A stretch of DNA of 64,000 bases, taken from the NCBI GenBank assembly GCA_965205725.1, contig OZ242189.1, positions 992,001-1,056,000 of the forward strand, written 5' to 3'. The DNA is from G965205725 sp965205725. GTDB taxonomy: Bacteria > Pseudomonadota > Gammaproteobacteria > Pseudomonadales > Halieaceae. Shown piece after piece: positions 1-8,007 of the stretch. The position numbers and the translations under genes are program-made. Below the pieces are notes generated by a model, which was not told where the DNA came from, did not search any database, and worked only from the letters and a program-made list of their open reading frames with translations. Each line of letters begins with the position of its first letter. Position 1 is the first letter of the stretch.

Positions 1-450
1 CACAGTACAGATTTTAATGTCGCTGAGCTGCAAAAAGAATTGGTAAAAAACGCTGGTGTTGGCGCGATTGCGAGCTTTACTGGCTATGTGCGCAGCACCA
101 GTATCGATAACACTAACACGCAGTGTGAGGTTCAGGGTATGGAGCTGGAGCATTACCCCGGCATGACTGAACAAAGTATTGAAACCATCATAGATCAGGC
201 AGAAAAGAGGTGGTCCCTGGTTGCGGCAACAGTGGTGCACCGGATTGGCAAGCTGGCTCCTGCGGAGCAAATCGTCTATGTAGGCGTCAGCAGCGCTCAC
301 CGTGGCGATGCTTTTGCCGCCTGTGAGTTTATTATGGATTTTCTAAAAACGCGGGCCCCGTTTTGGAAGAGGGAGCAGTCGGGCGATTCGTTTCATTGGG
401 TGGAAGCCAGAGATAGTGACGAGAAGGCCGCGCAGCGCTGGCAGGATTAG
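1..450 (+). CDS. moaE: Molybdopterin synthase catalytic subunit MoaE (5' partial)
   Basis: MoaE transfers sulfur from the MoaD thiocarboxylate to precursor Z (cPMP) to make molybdopterin in the cytoplasm. The frame is open from base 1, so the true start lies just outside the window. About 149 residues are visible against about 150 in the E. coli protein, so only a few N-terminal residues should be missing. Family landmarks are the EHYPGMTE segment, the VHRIG and GVSSAHR stretches, and the active-site lysine region KTRAPFWKRE, followed by a WVEARDSD tail. The internal TTG at 40 is not the start, because conserved sequence continues upstream of it. moaD would be expected immediately upstream. 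Confidence 0.95.
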   Translation, partial: HSTDFNVAELQKELVKNAGVGAIASFTGYVRSTSIDNTNTQCEVQGMELEHYPGMTEQSIETIIDQAEKRWSLVAATVVHRIGKLAPAEQIVYVGVSSAHRGDAFAACEFIMDFLKTRAPFWKREQSGDSFHWVEARDSDEKAAQRWQD

Positions 451-519
451 TCGGTATAGGAAGCTGCTCAGAATCTGGGCATATAGTTCGCCCCTTGTAA
501 AATCGGGTTGGGGGAAATA

Positions 520-1002
520 ATGAGTTTGAATGGACGTGAATTTCGAGACGCGCTGGGCTGCTTTGCTACGGGTGTCTGTGTGATTACGGCGCACGCGGAA
601 GGGTACGAGCCCTTTGGTATGACGGTTAACTCTTTTGTGTCGGTTTCACTCGATCCGCCCCTGGTTCTATGGAGTTTGCAGAATGATTCCGAGATGTATG
701 AGGCCTGGCAAAAAACTGAGTGCTTTGCGGTGAACATTTTGCGGAGTGACCAGCAGGCCATGTCTAACCTGTACGCAAAGAAGGGCGATCACGCGCTGCA
801 AACTGATGATTTTACCAGTGGAGCCACAGATGTTCCGATTTTACCCGATACGCTGGTGAGCTTTGAGTGCACTATGGAGACGACTTACCCAGGGGGTGAT
901 CATTTGATTATATTGGGCCGTGTTACGCAGATACACAGGCGCGACAATGGTCAACCCTTGCTGTTTTGCAGCGGCTCCTACCGTGAATTGAGCCAGGCAT
1001 AG
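520..1002 (+). CDS. Flavin reductase family protein
   Basis: This 160-residue protein resembles the short FMN-binding NAD(P)H:flavin oxidoreductases that feed reduced flavin to two-component monooxygenases. Landmarks are the N-terminal FRDALGCFATGVCVIT, the flavin-contacting GMTVNSFVSVSLDPPLV segment and a C-terminal LLFCSGSYREL. I chose the ATG at 520 because a GGGGGAA ribosome-binding site lies just ahead of it; a TTG 12 bases upstream is less likely. No partner monooxygenase is adjacent, and the P450 about 6 kb downstream is not the usual partner type. The physiological substrate is unknown. The next gene starts 4 bases after the stop, suggesting cotranscription. Confidence 0.85.
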   Translation: MSLNGREFRDALGCFATGVCVITAHAEGYEPFGMTVNSFVSVSLDPPLVLWSLQNDSEMYEAWQKTECFAVNILRSDQQAMSNLYAKKGDHALQTDDFTSGATDVPILPDTLVSFECTMETTYPGGDHLIILGRVTQIHRRDNGQPLLFCSGSYRELSQA

Positions 1003-1006
1003 CGGT

Positions 1007-1537
1007 ATGAAGTTTTGCAGCCAATGTGGTTCCGGGATGGCTCATCAAATACCAGAAGGGGACGATCGGCCGCGTTTTGTTTGCGAAAGCTGCGCCTTTA
1101 TCCACTATGACAATCCGCGCATGATTGTTGGCTGTGTCCCTGTTTATGGTGATCGCGTATTGCTCTGTAAGCGCGCTATTGAACCGAGAAAAGGCTACTG
1201 GACTTTGCCAGCAGGTTTTATGGAGAACGGTGAAACCAGCTTGCAGGGTGCTTGCAGGGAAACCTGGGAAGAAGCTCGGGCAAACGTCTCAGATCAGCAA
1301 TTATACCGCCTGTTCGATATCCCCAACATCAACCAGGTATACCTGTTTTATCGTGCTCAAGTGGTCGATGGTGAGTTCGGAGTCGGCCCGGAGAGCACGC
1401 AAGTGGCTTTGTTTGAAGAGCACGAAATTCCCTGGCGAGAGATTGCCTTCCCCGTGGTTCACCATACGCTCAAAGAGTACTTTTCGGACCGGCGCAGCCA
1501 CCATTACCCGATCAGGGTTTCCTCGATTAATCGCTGA
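1007..1537 (+). CDS. NUDIX hydrolase with N-terminal zinc ribbon
   Basis: This 176-residue NUDIX protein probably hydrolyses a nucleoside-diphosphate-linked compound. An N-terminal zinc ribbon uses Cys4, Cys7, Cys26 and Cys29. The NUDIX box runs from Gly70 through Glu76, Arg84-Glu85 and Glu88-Glu89, matching the GX5EX7REUXEE pattern. The final glycine of the consensus is replaced (EEARANV). The zinc ribbon recalls NudC-type NADH pyrophosphatases, but the protein is much shorter than NudC, so I do not assign NADH as substrate. It lies 4 bases after the flavin reductase gene and abuts rmuC, suggesting one transcript. Confidence 0.88.
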   Translation: MKFCSQCGSGMAHQIPEGDDRPRFVCESCAFIHYDNPRMIVGCVPVYGDRVLLCKRAIEPRKGYWTLPAGFMENGETSLQGACRETWEEARANVSDQQLYRLFDIPNINQVYLFYRAQVVDGEFGVGPESTQVALFEEHEIPWREIAFPVVHHTLKEYFSDRRSHHYPIRVSSINR

Positions 1538-1555
1538 GTGGATGGTTTACTGACT

Positions 1556-2764
1556 ATGAATTTAACCGCTATTCTATTTTTTGTATTGGCGATTATGGCG
1601 ATACTGGCCGCTGTCCTGCTCACCCGATCTAAATACCAGCAAAGGATATCTGAACTTGAACAAGAGCTCGCCCTTAGCCACGAGCGTTGCGTTCGGGAGG
1701 CGCATACGGCTGAGGAAAAATTACAGCTACTAGAAGGTGCCCGCAAGCGCCTGGGTGATGAGTTCAATAATCTTGCGAATCGTATCTTTGAAGAGAAAAG
1801 TGAAAAGATGCTGAAGAATAATCAGCAGACACTGGAAGCAACACTATCTCCGCTCAAAACCCAGATCACGGATTTCCGAAAAAAGGTTGAAGATGTTTAC
1901 GATAAAGAAAGCCGTGATCGAGTGTCTTTATTACACGAATTGGGCCAGCTCAAACAGCTCAATCAGCGTATGTCTGAAGATGCGGTAAACCTTACTCGCG
2001 CGCTTAAGGGTGATAAAAAGACCCAGGGGAATTGGGGCGAGGTCATCCTGGAGCGTGTGCTGGAGGAGTCTGGTTTAAGAAAAGGCTATGAGTATGAAAC
2101 TCAATTTGCCACCACGGACGACCTGGGCAAGCGCCGACTGCCCGATGTGATTGTTCGACTGCCTGAAGATAAGGATATCGTAATTGATTCCAAGGTGTCG
2201 CTGGTTGATTATGAGCGCTATGTCTCCAGCGAGGACGAGCTAGAGCGCTCTCAGGCTCTAGCCGCCCATGTACAGGCTATCAAACAACACATTTCCGGGC
2301 TCAGCATCAAACAATATGAAAAGCTCGAAGGCCTGCGCAGCCTTGATTTTGTATTGTTATTTATTCCGATAGAGTCGGCATTCATGGCGGCATTTAACGC
2401 AGAACCCGGTATGTTTAAAATGGCTTATGACAAACAGGTTATCGTGGTGAGCCCCACGACGTTGCTGGCGACTTTGAGAACTGTCCAAAGTATTTGGCGA
2501 TACGAGCATCAAAATCGCAATGCTGAAAAAATTGCCAGACAGGCAGGAGCAATTCACGATCAGTTCGCTCTTGTGCTCGAGTCTCTGTCGGATGTGGGTA
2601 AGCACCTGGATAGGGCGCATGACTCATATGAAGAGACCGTGGAGCGTATGACGCGGCGCAAAGGTAATTTGACTCGACGAGTCCAGCAGCTTGAGGAACT
2701 GGGAGCGAGGACCAGGAAATCCCTGCCTGAGCAATTTCTTGACAATGATGAACAGGAGGATTGA
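1556..2764 (+). CDS. rmuC: DNA recombination protein RmuC
   Basis: RmuC-family protein of about 402 residues. RmuC limits inversions and rearrangements at short inverted repeats. An N-terminal hydrophobic segment (about residues 4-22) is followed by a long charged coiled coil. A nuclease-like domain then includes NWGEVILERVLEESG and a PD-(D/E)XK-like LPDVIVRL/IVIDSKVSL pair. The tail is highly charged. The start is uncertain: ATG 1556 has a GGATGG about 10 bases upstream, while GTG 1538 abuts the preceding stop codon and would add six residues. The family assignment is firm; the biochemical activity is inferred from relatives. Confidence 0.92.
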   Translation: MNLTAILFFVLAIMAILAAVLLTRSKYQQRISELEQELALSHERCVREAHTAEEKLQLLEGARKRLGDEFNNLANRIFEEKSEKMLKNNQQTLEATLSPLKTQITDFRKKVEDVYDKESRDRVSLLHELGQLKQLNQRMSEDAVNLTRALKGDKKTQGNWGEVILERVLEESGLRKGYEYETQFATTDDLGKRRLPDVIVRLPEDKDIVIDSKVSLVDYERYVSSEDELERSQALAAHVQAIKQHISGLSIKQYEKLEGLRSLDFVLLFIPIESAFMAAFNAEPGMFKMAYDKQVIVVSPTTLLATLRTVQSIWRYEHQNRNAEKIARQAGAIHDQFALVLESLSDVGKHLDRAHDSYEETVERMTRRKGNLTRRVQQLEELGARTRKSLPEQFLDNDEQED

Positions 2765-3241
2765 TATTGGCGCGGATGGGCGTCTTAAGCAGGTGGTGGA
2801 TAAGGTCAAGACAAAATCACGCCACCGGGGTGCGCTGGATGCAATTAAGGAACCGGGATTGTAAGACGCTGAGTAGCCGAAAGTGCCTGGGTAGATCGGT
2901 ATTTATGTTCTCTTTTATATTCATGTAAAATCTGTAAATATTTCATAACTACTTATAAAACATATAAAAATTATTATAGGTCGCAAAGATGTTGCCATAG
3001 AGATGGGGCTGAGCTTACAGTCAGTAGCGCCATCCGAATCGGGCAGCCAAATACTGAACGAACTCCGGGCGTTTTTGCCTTGCCTGAAAGCGACATCATC
3101 TTCCGTGCAAAGGTCTCAGGTAATCCTTATTCGGGGGCCGGTTCAACTATTGGTTCCGCCATGACCTTTGGCTATATTGCCACCCATCGCGCCCTGGGGG
3201 GATGCGCTAGAATAGCCCGCTCTTCCAGCACTGGATTTTCC
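2765..3241. other. Gene-poor interval with MITE end and AT-rich stretch
   Basis: No intact gene is visible. A 33-codon open stretch from 2763 to 2864 (beginning DIGADGRLKQVVDK, ending KEPGL) has no ATG, GTG or TTG start and looks like the tail of a lost gene, though I cannot name it. An AT-rich segment from about 2900 to 2980 follows. Bases 3063-3117 are the right end of the MITE found intact at 9008-9146. A TAGAAT hexamer near 3209 could be a -10 element for the MBL-fold gene, but I see no convincing -35. Confidence 0.5.
3063..3117 (+). mobile_element. Solo right end of a MITE
   Basis: This 55-bp stretch matches bases 9092-9146, the right end of the complete MITE, with only a few differences, and ends in the same CGTGCAAAGGTCTC terminus. 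I found no matching left terminus (GAGACCTTTGCACG) upstream, so it appears to be a truncated copy. It lies upstream of the MBL-fold hydrolase gene, whose reading frame runs back into it. Confidence 0.7.
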
Positions 3242-4333
3242 ATGAGCGACCTACAATATCCATTTGGCGAAGTTCCTGCACCCGGCTGCGCAATTGAAAT
3301 AATACCTGGCGTGAAGTGGCTGCGAATGTCGTTACCCATGGCTCTCGATCACATCAATCTATATTTACTGGCTGATACAGACGGATGGTGGATTGTGGAC
3401 ACTGGCATCGGCCTGAACCCAACCCAGGAACACTGGCAGCAAATTTTTGACCGTGAATTGGACGGTAAGCCGGTGCAAGCAGTGCTGTGTACTCATATGC
3501 ACCCCGACCATGTGGGCCAGGCCGGATGGCTTTGTGAGAAATGGCGGGCTCCGCTTTACATGACACAGGCTGAATATCTCAGTGCCCGCTGCTATAGCAA
3601 GATGACCGCAGACGATATTTCCTGGACTTCAGAGCAGTATTACCGCAATGCAGGGATGCCTGAAAGCTATGTGGAAGAGATGAAAAAGAACTTCCACGGC
3701 TTTGGTTCAGTGTGCGAGCCATTACCCGGCGCCTACCAGCGCCTTGAAGAGGATGATTATTTGACTATCGGCGATGTTCGCTGGCGCATCATCGTGGGGC
3801 GTGGACATTCACCTGAGCACGCCTGTTTATACAGTGCCGCGCACAATATATTAATTTCCGGCGATCAGGTTATTCCGCGTATCACAAGTAATGTAAGCGT
3901 TTCGCCGAGTGAACCAGAGGCAAACCCGCTGCGGTACTGGTTGTCCTCTCACGAAAAATTTATCGAGCAATTGCCCGGAGATGCTCTGGTCTTACCGGCT
4001 CACAATACCCCTTTCTACGGCTTGCACCACCGCTTGCGCTATTTGATTCAGCACCACGAGGATCACTTATTGGCACTTGAAAATGCCTGTCAGAAGCCTT
4101 CAACAGCACGCGAGCTATTGCCTGTTTTGTTCAAGCGAAAACTGGACGAATCACAACTAGGCCTGGCGCTGGGTGAAGCTGTTGCTCATTTGAATTACCT
4201 GGTTTGGCGTGGCTTGCTGTCCCGCAGTGAAGATTCAGTTGGGCGCCACCGTTATTTGTCTATCGATGAGACTCTCGAGCACCGTTTGCACCCGGGTGGA
4301 CGCGCTCAGTTGGAAAGGCCCATGGAGGTTTAA
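3242..4333 (+). CDS. MBL-fold metallo-hydrolase
   Basis: Metallo-beta-lactamase-fold hydrolase of 363 residues. The metal-binding HxHxDH motif is at His85-His90 (THMHPDH), with a later metal His in GRGHSPEH and another in LPAHNTPF. The C-terminal part after about residue 260 (HHEDHLLALENA onward) resembles the helical tail of LACTB2/glyoxalase II-like members. I chose the ATG at 3242 because upstream codons of the same open frame derive from a MITE end and give non-conserved sequence. The next gene starts 4 bases after the stop. The context with acyl-CoA dehydrogenases suggests a thioester or lactone substrate, but that is inference. Confidence 0.85.
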   Translation: MSDLQYPFGEVPAPGCAIEIIPGVKWLRMSLPMALDHINLYLLADTDGWWIVDTGIGLNPTQEHWQQIFDRELDGKPVQAVLCTHMHPDHVGQAGWLCEKWRAPLYMTQAEYLSARCYSKMTADDISWTSEQYYRNAGMPESYVEEMKKNFHGFGSVCEPLPGAYQRLEEDDYLTIGDVRWRIIVGRGHSPEHACLYSAAHNILISGDQVIPRITSNVSVSPSEPEANPLRYWLSSHEKFIEQLPGDALVLPAHNTPFYGLHHRLRYLIQHHEDHLLALENACQKPSTARELLPVLFKRKLDESQLGLALGEAVAHLNYLVWRGLLSRSEDSVGRHRYLSIDETLEHRLHPGGRAQLERPMEV

Positions 4334-4337
4334 CCCT

Positions 4338-5519
4338 GTGCATATCGAATTTACCGAGGAGCAACAAGCGCTCCGCCAGCAGGTGAGGGCCTATATGCGC
4401 GAGCGCATGAGCCCGACCTTGGTCGAAGAGAAGAAAAACCCTGAGTATTTTGAAGGGGGTGGCCCGGAGTTCCGCAAACAGCTTGCTCAAATGGGCAAGG
4501 ATGGCTGGATCAGCCTCAGTTGGCCGCAATCTTTTGGTGGCAGGGAAGCCTCGGCGTTGGATCAGTATATTTTTACAGATGAAGTCATGCGCTCTGGCTT
4601 TCCCTATCCTTTTCTTACCACGGAAGCCATTGGGCCAGTATTGGCAGAGCATGCCAATGAATCTATCCGCGAAGAAGTTGTAGGTAGTATTTTGCGCGGT
4701 GCAACGGTCATCGCCATTGGCTACTCGGAACCCGGCGCGGGAACTGATTTGGCCAGTCTGAAAACCAGGGCCGTTCGCGATGGCGATGACTGGATAATCA
4801 ATGGGCAAAAAATGTGGACCAGCCTGGCAAATTTTGCAGATTATATATGGCTGGCTGTTCGCACCGACCCTGATTCCGACAAAAAGCACAAGGGCTTGAC
4901 CCTGTTTTTAGTCCCCACCGACACAGCCGGTTATAGCTGCAATCCAATATGGACTCTGGGTACTCGAACCAATGCAACATTTTATGAAGATGTGCGCCTG
5001 GCAGACCGTTACCGTGTGGGTGAGATAAACAAAGGCTGGCGGCTCATTACCGGGCAGTTGAACCGCGAACGCTTGTCGCTGGTCAACCACGGGATGATAG
5101 AGACCTTGTTTAGTGACACTGCAAAGTGGGCGGCTGGCACCCTGGACAGGGATGGTCGTCCCTTAATCGAGCAAGGTTGGGTGCAGCACAACCTCGCCAA
5201 GGCTAAAGCAGGCATGGAAGCACTGCGCCTTATGTGCCTGAAACAGGCCTGGGCCATTGGACAGGACAGTTTGGGGATGGCTGAGGCTTCGGTTGCTAAA
5301 GTCTATGGCAGTGAATTTTTTGTGGCGTTTTATCGACTGCTACTCGAAGTGATGGGCCAGGCAGGAACCCTACAGGAGGACAGCCCCGGGGCTGTGCTTA
5401 AGGGCAAGTTGGAACATCGCTACCGCGTTGGTTCGATATTGACCTTTGGTGGTGGTACCAACGAGGTGCAGCGAGACATTATTTCAGCAGCGGGGCTGTG
5501 GATGCCCCGCAGTCGTTAA
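4338..5519 (+). CDS. Acyl-CoA dehydrogenase (first subunit of a likely pair)
   Basis: FAD-dependent acyl-CoA dehydrogenase of 393 residues. Family landmarks are the GYSEPGAGTDLASL flavin/substrate segment, the NGQKMWTS strand and the C-terminal GGGTNEVQRDII. The start is GTG 4338, with GGAGG 10 bases upstream, inside the end of the preceding gene. The position that carries the Glu base in MCAD-type enzymes (YEGT) is glycine here (GGGT), as in some heteromeric steroid and branched-chain dehydrogenases. A second dehydrogenase gene follows after 12 bases, so an alpha2-beta2 enzyme of the FadE28/FadE29 kind is plausible. The substrate is unknown. Confidence 0.93.
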   Translation: MHIEFTEEQQALRQQVRAYMRERMSPTLVEEKKNPEYFEGGGPEFRKQLAQMGKDGWISLSWPQSFGGREASALDQYIFTDEVMRSGFPYPFLTTEAIGPVLAEHANESIREEVVGSILRGATVIAIGYSEPGAGTDLASLKTRAVRDGDDWIINGQKMWTSLANFADYIWLAVRTDPDSDKKHKGLTLFLVPTDTAGYSCNPIWTLGTRTNATFYEDVRLADRYRVGEINKGWRLITGQLNRERLSLVNHGMIETLFSDTAKWAAGTLDRDGRPLIEQGWVQHNLAKAKAGMEALRLMCLKQAWAIGQDSLGMAEASVAKVYGSEFFVAFYRLLLEVMGQAGTLQEDSPGAVLKGKLEHRYRVGSILTFGGGTNEVQRDIISAAGLWMPRSR

Positions 5520-5531
5520 GGGAGCAGGGCC

Positions 5532-6653
5532 ATGGATTTTTCTTACCGGGAAGAGCAACTGGAAGTCCGCAATCTGGCGCAGCAGATTCTTGCCGATCAT
5601 ACGACCCTGGAGCGGCAAAAGCAGCTAGAAGGTGAAGGCCTCCGGTTTGATGCGAACTTGTGGAAAGCCCTGGCAGAGGCAGGCTTGCTTGGTATTGCGA
5701 TTGAAGAAGCGCAAGGCGGCAGTGGCTTTGATTTTGAAACCCTGTGTCTATTGATTGAAGAGGTTGGGCGAACCTCAGCGGCGATTCCCGCCGTACCCGC
5801 ATTAGTCGGCGCCGCCATACCTTTGCAGCGCTACGGTAATGACGAGCACAGGCAACTCTTGGCGGAGCTGCTAAAGGGTCATTGTCTGATCACAGTGGCA
5901 TTGACAGAACCTGCTAATGAAGACCCACAGCGACCTTTAACCAGGGCCGAGCTGACCGACGATGGCTGGCTGCTGAGCGGAATTAAACACTGCGTACCCT
6001 ACCTGGAACAAAGTGATTATGTGCTGTTATGCGTGCAGGCGGATGATGAATTACTGGTTTTTCTTCTGCTCACGGGCAGCAGCGGCATGTCCATCAGGGC
6101 GCAGCAATCCACTGCCAGTGAGCCGCAGGCTGAGCTTTTGCTCGATGGTGTGATAGCCAGGCAAGCCTCTCTGGTCTCGCGGGGGGCAGCCGCGCAGCAG
6201 ATGATGGCCTGGCTATCGCTACTCGTTCGGGCCGCTATGGCCTCCCAGGCGCTGGGAATTTGTGATCGCATGCTGCGAATGACGGCACACTATACATCCC
6301 AGCGCGAGCAGTTTGGTGTTCCTGTAGCGACTTTTCAGGCGGTGGGCCATCGCGCTGCAGATTGCTATATCGACGTTGAGTGTCTTCGATTAGTGACTCA
6401 GCAAGCGGTGTCACGCTTAAGTCTGGGGTTGGAGGCAGAAGAAGCGGTGACTATCGCCAAAATCTGGGTGGGCGATGTGTGCCATCGCGTCTCTCAGGCC
6501 GCACAACATTTACACGGTGGTATGGGTGTCGACCGGGACTATGGATTGTTTCGCTATTGCCTGATGGCGCGACAAATTGAAATGAGCCTGGGAACATCCG
6601 CACAGCTCACAGAACAACTGGGCCAGTATGTTGCGCTGGAGTACTTGTCCTGA
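5532..6653 (+). CDS. Acyl-CoA dehydrogenase (second, divergent subunit)
   Basis: A 373-residue acyl-CoA dehydrogenase-fold protein encoded directly after another one. The N-terminal helical domain and the C-terminal LHGGMGVDRDYGLFRY segment are conserved. The usual substrate/flavin loop is degraded to VALTEPANEDP, and the catalytic C-terminal loop reads MSLGTSAQL with no acidic residue. This is typical of the partner subunit in heteromeric enzymes, where active sites form only in the complex. Start ATG 5532 has a GGGAGC-type site ahead of it. I infer that it works only together with the product of 4338-5519. Confidence 0.9.
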   Translation: MDFSYREEQLEVRNLAQQILADHTTLERQKQLEGEGLRFDANLWKALAEAGLLGIAIEEAQGGSGFDFETLCLLIEEVGRTSAAIPAVPALVGAAIPLQRYGNDEHRQLLAELLKGHCLITVALTEPANEDPQRPLTRAELTDDGWLLSGIKHCVPYLEQSDYVLLCVQADDELLVFLLLTGSSGMSIRAQQSTASEPQAELLLDGVIARQASLVSRGAAAQQMMAWLSLLVRAAMASQALGICDRMLRMTAHYTSQREQFGVPVATFQAVGHRAADCYIDVECLRLVTQQAVSRLSLGLEAEEAVTIAKIWVGDVCHRVSQAAQHLHGGMGVDRDYGLFRYCLMARQIEMSLGTSAQLTEQLGQYVALEYLS

Positions 6654-6702
6654 GTGCTCCTTGTAAACCTCGTCCATTTTTCACCCGATTGATTTCAGGC
6701 CC

Positions 6703-6730
6703 TTGTAACTACAGACTAATAGGTTATAGT
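6703..6730 (+). promoter_or_regulatory. Candidate sigma70 promoter for the P450 gene
   Basis: TTGTAA at 6703-6708 and TATAGT at 6725-6730 are separated by 16 bases. They lie in the 109-bp gap ahead of the P450 gene, about 33 bases before its start codon. This is a pattern match by eye only. Confidence 0.35.
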
Positions 6731-6762
6731 TTGCCCCTTGATTCAGCTTTGAGGATACCCCT

Positions 6763-7992
6763 GTGACGGGCTGCCCGCATTTTGATCTGACCGCTCCTGA
6801 AACTTACGCAGGTGGTTTACCCCGCGAGGTATACAGTTACCTGCGCAGGGAGGAGCCCGTCTACTGGCATGAAGACCCCAGGCAGGGCCCTGGGTTTTGG
6901 GCGGTGACCAAACAAAAAGACATCGACTTCATATCCAAAAATCCCAGGCTGTTCTCGTCCTCAGAAAAGAGCTGTCTGCTTCAGGAATCGGACCAGGCAC
7001 GCATTCAGCTAATGCGCAGCCAGATGATTAACATGGATCCACCCAATCATTTGAAATATCGACGCCTGGTCAAGAACGCATTTACGCCGAAGAACGTCGA
7101 CTCCTACCAGCAGCGCTTCCGCGACATTGCCAAAAATATTCTGGATCGGGCCACTGAAAACGACGAGTGTGAGTTTGTCGAAGACGTGGCTGCTGAGCTT
7201 CCGCTGATTGCTATTTGTGAGCTCATGGGGGTGCCTCTGGAGCGGCGTAGACGCTTGTTCGAACTGACCAATATTATGATTGGCATGGATGACCCGGAGC
7301 TTTCAACCAGTGAAGAAGATGGTACCAATGCGATGGCTGAGATGTTTATGATGGCACAGGCGCTTGCCGCTGAGCACCGCGAAAACCCGCAGGACAATAT
7401 TGTTAATATTCTGCTTAACGGTACCGTTGAGGACGAACCTCTCACCGATGAAGAATTTTGTAATTTCTTCCTGCTTTTGATTGTTGCTGGCAACGAGACA
7501 ACCCGCACAGTGACAGCACACGGTATGCGCTTGCTCATGGAGAACGAGCAGTACCAAAAGTTGGTTGATAACCCGCAATTGCTGGATGGTGCCATCGAGG
7601 AATTTCTCCGCTACAACCCTGCCGTTATCGCTTTTCGTCGCACCGCCATGGAGGATGTAGAGGTCAGTGGGCAGATGATAAAAAAAGGCGATAAAGTCGA
7701 GTTATTTTACGGTGCAGCCAGTGCCGATGAGGACTTTTTCGAAAACGGAGACGTGTTCGATATTACCCGTGCCGAGCGCGAAGATGTAAAAAACCATCAC
7801 CGGGCCTTTGGTATAGGAGAGCACTTTTGCCTGGGGTCCCATCTGGCCCGGCTGGAATTGAAAGTGATCTTCGAAGAAATACTGGCGCGCATTAAAAACC
7901 CGCGCTTCAATGGTGAAATCAAATGGCTGCGCTCGAACTTTATTAACGGCATCAAGCAAATGCCCATTGCCTTCGACTCGGTTAAATCCTAG
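6763..7992 (+). CDS. Cytochrome P450
   Basis: Soluble bacterial class I P450 of 409 residues that should hydroxylate a hydrophobic substrate using ferredoxin-derived electrons. The I-helix oxygen-activation motif AGNETT is at 242-247, the K-helix EEFLRYNP carries the ExxR, and the heme thiolate loop FGIGEHFCLG places the ligand at Cys356. The GTG start is preceded by GAGGA. The sequence style recalls CYP125/CYP142-like sterol or terpenoid side-chain hydroxylases, but I cannot assign a CYP family. No ferredoxin or ferredoxin reductase gene is nearby. Its place beside paired acyl-CoA dehydrogenases suggests terminal oxidation before beta-oxidation. Confidence 0.95.
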   Translation: MTGCPHFDLTAPETYAGGLPREVYSYLRREEPVYWHEDPRQGPGFWAVTKQKDIDFISKNPRLFSSSEKSCLLQESDQARIQLMRSQMINMDPPNHLKYRRLVKNAFTPKNVDSYQQRFRDIAKNILDRATENDECEFVEDVAAELPLIAICELMGVPLERRRRLFELTNIMIGMDDPELSTSEEDGTNAMAEMFMMAQALAAEHRENPQDNIVNILLNGTVEDEPLTDEEFCNFFLLLIVAGNETTRTVTAHGMRLLMENEQYQKLVDNPQLLDGAIEEFLRYNPAVIAFRRTAMEDVEVSGQMIKKGDKVELFYGAASADEDFFENGDVFDITRAEREDVKNHHRAFGIGEHFCLGSHLARLELKVIFEEILARIKNPRFNGEIKWLRSNFINGIKQMPIAFDSVKS

Positions 7993-8007
7993 GGCTACAC
8001 TGAGCCT

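Noticed and set aside
4260..4889. Long minus-strand open frame opposite the first acyl-CoA dehydrogenase
   Set aside because: It is the complement of a well-conserved coding region and encodes no recognisable protein; it is a shadow frame.
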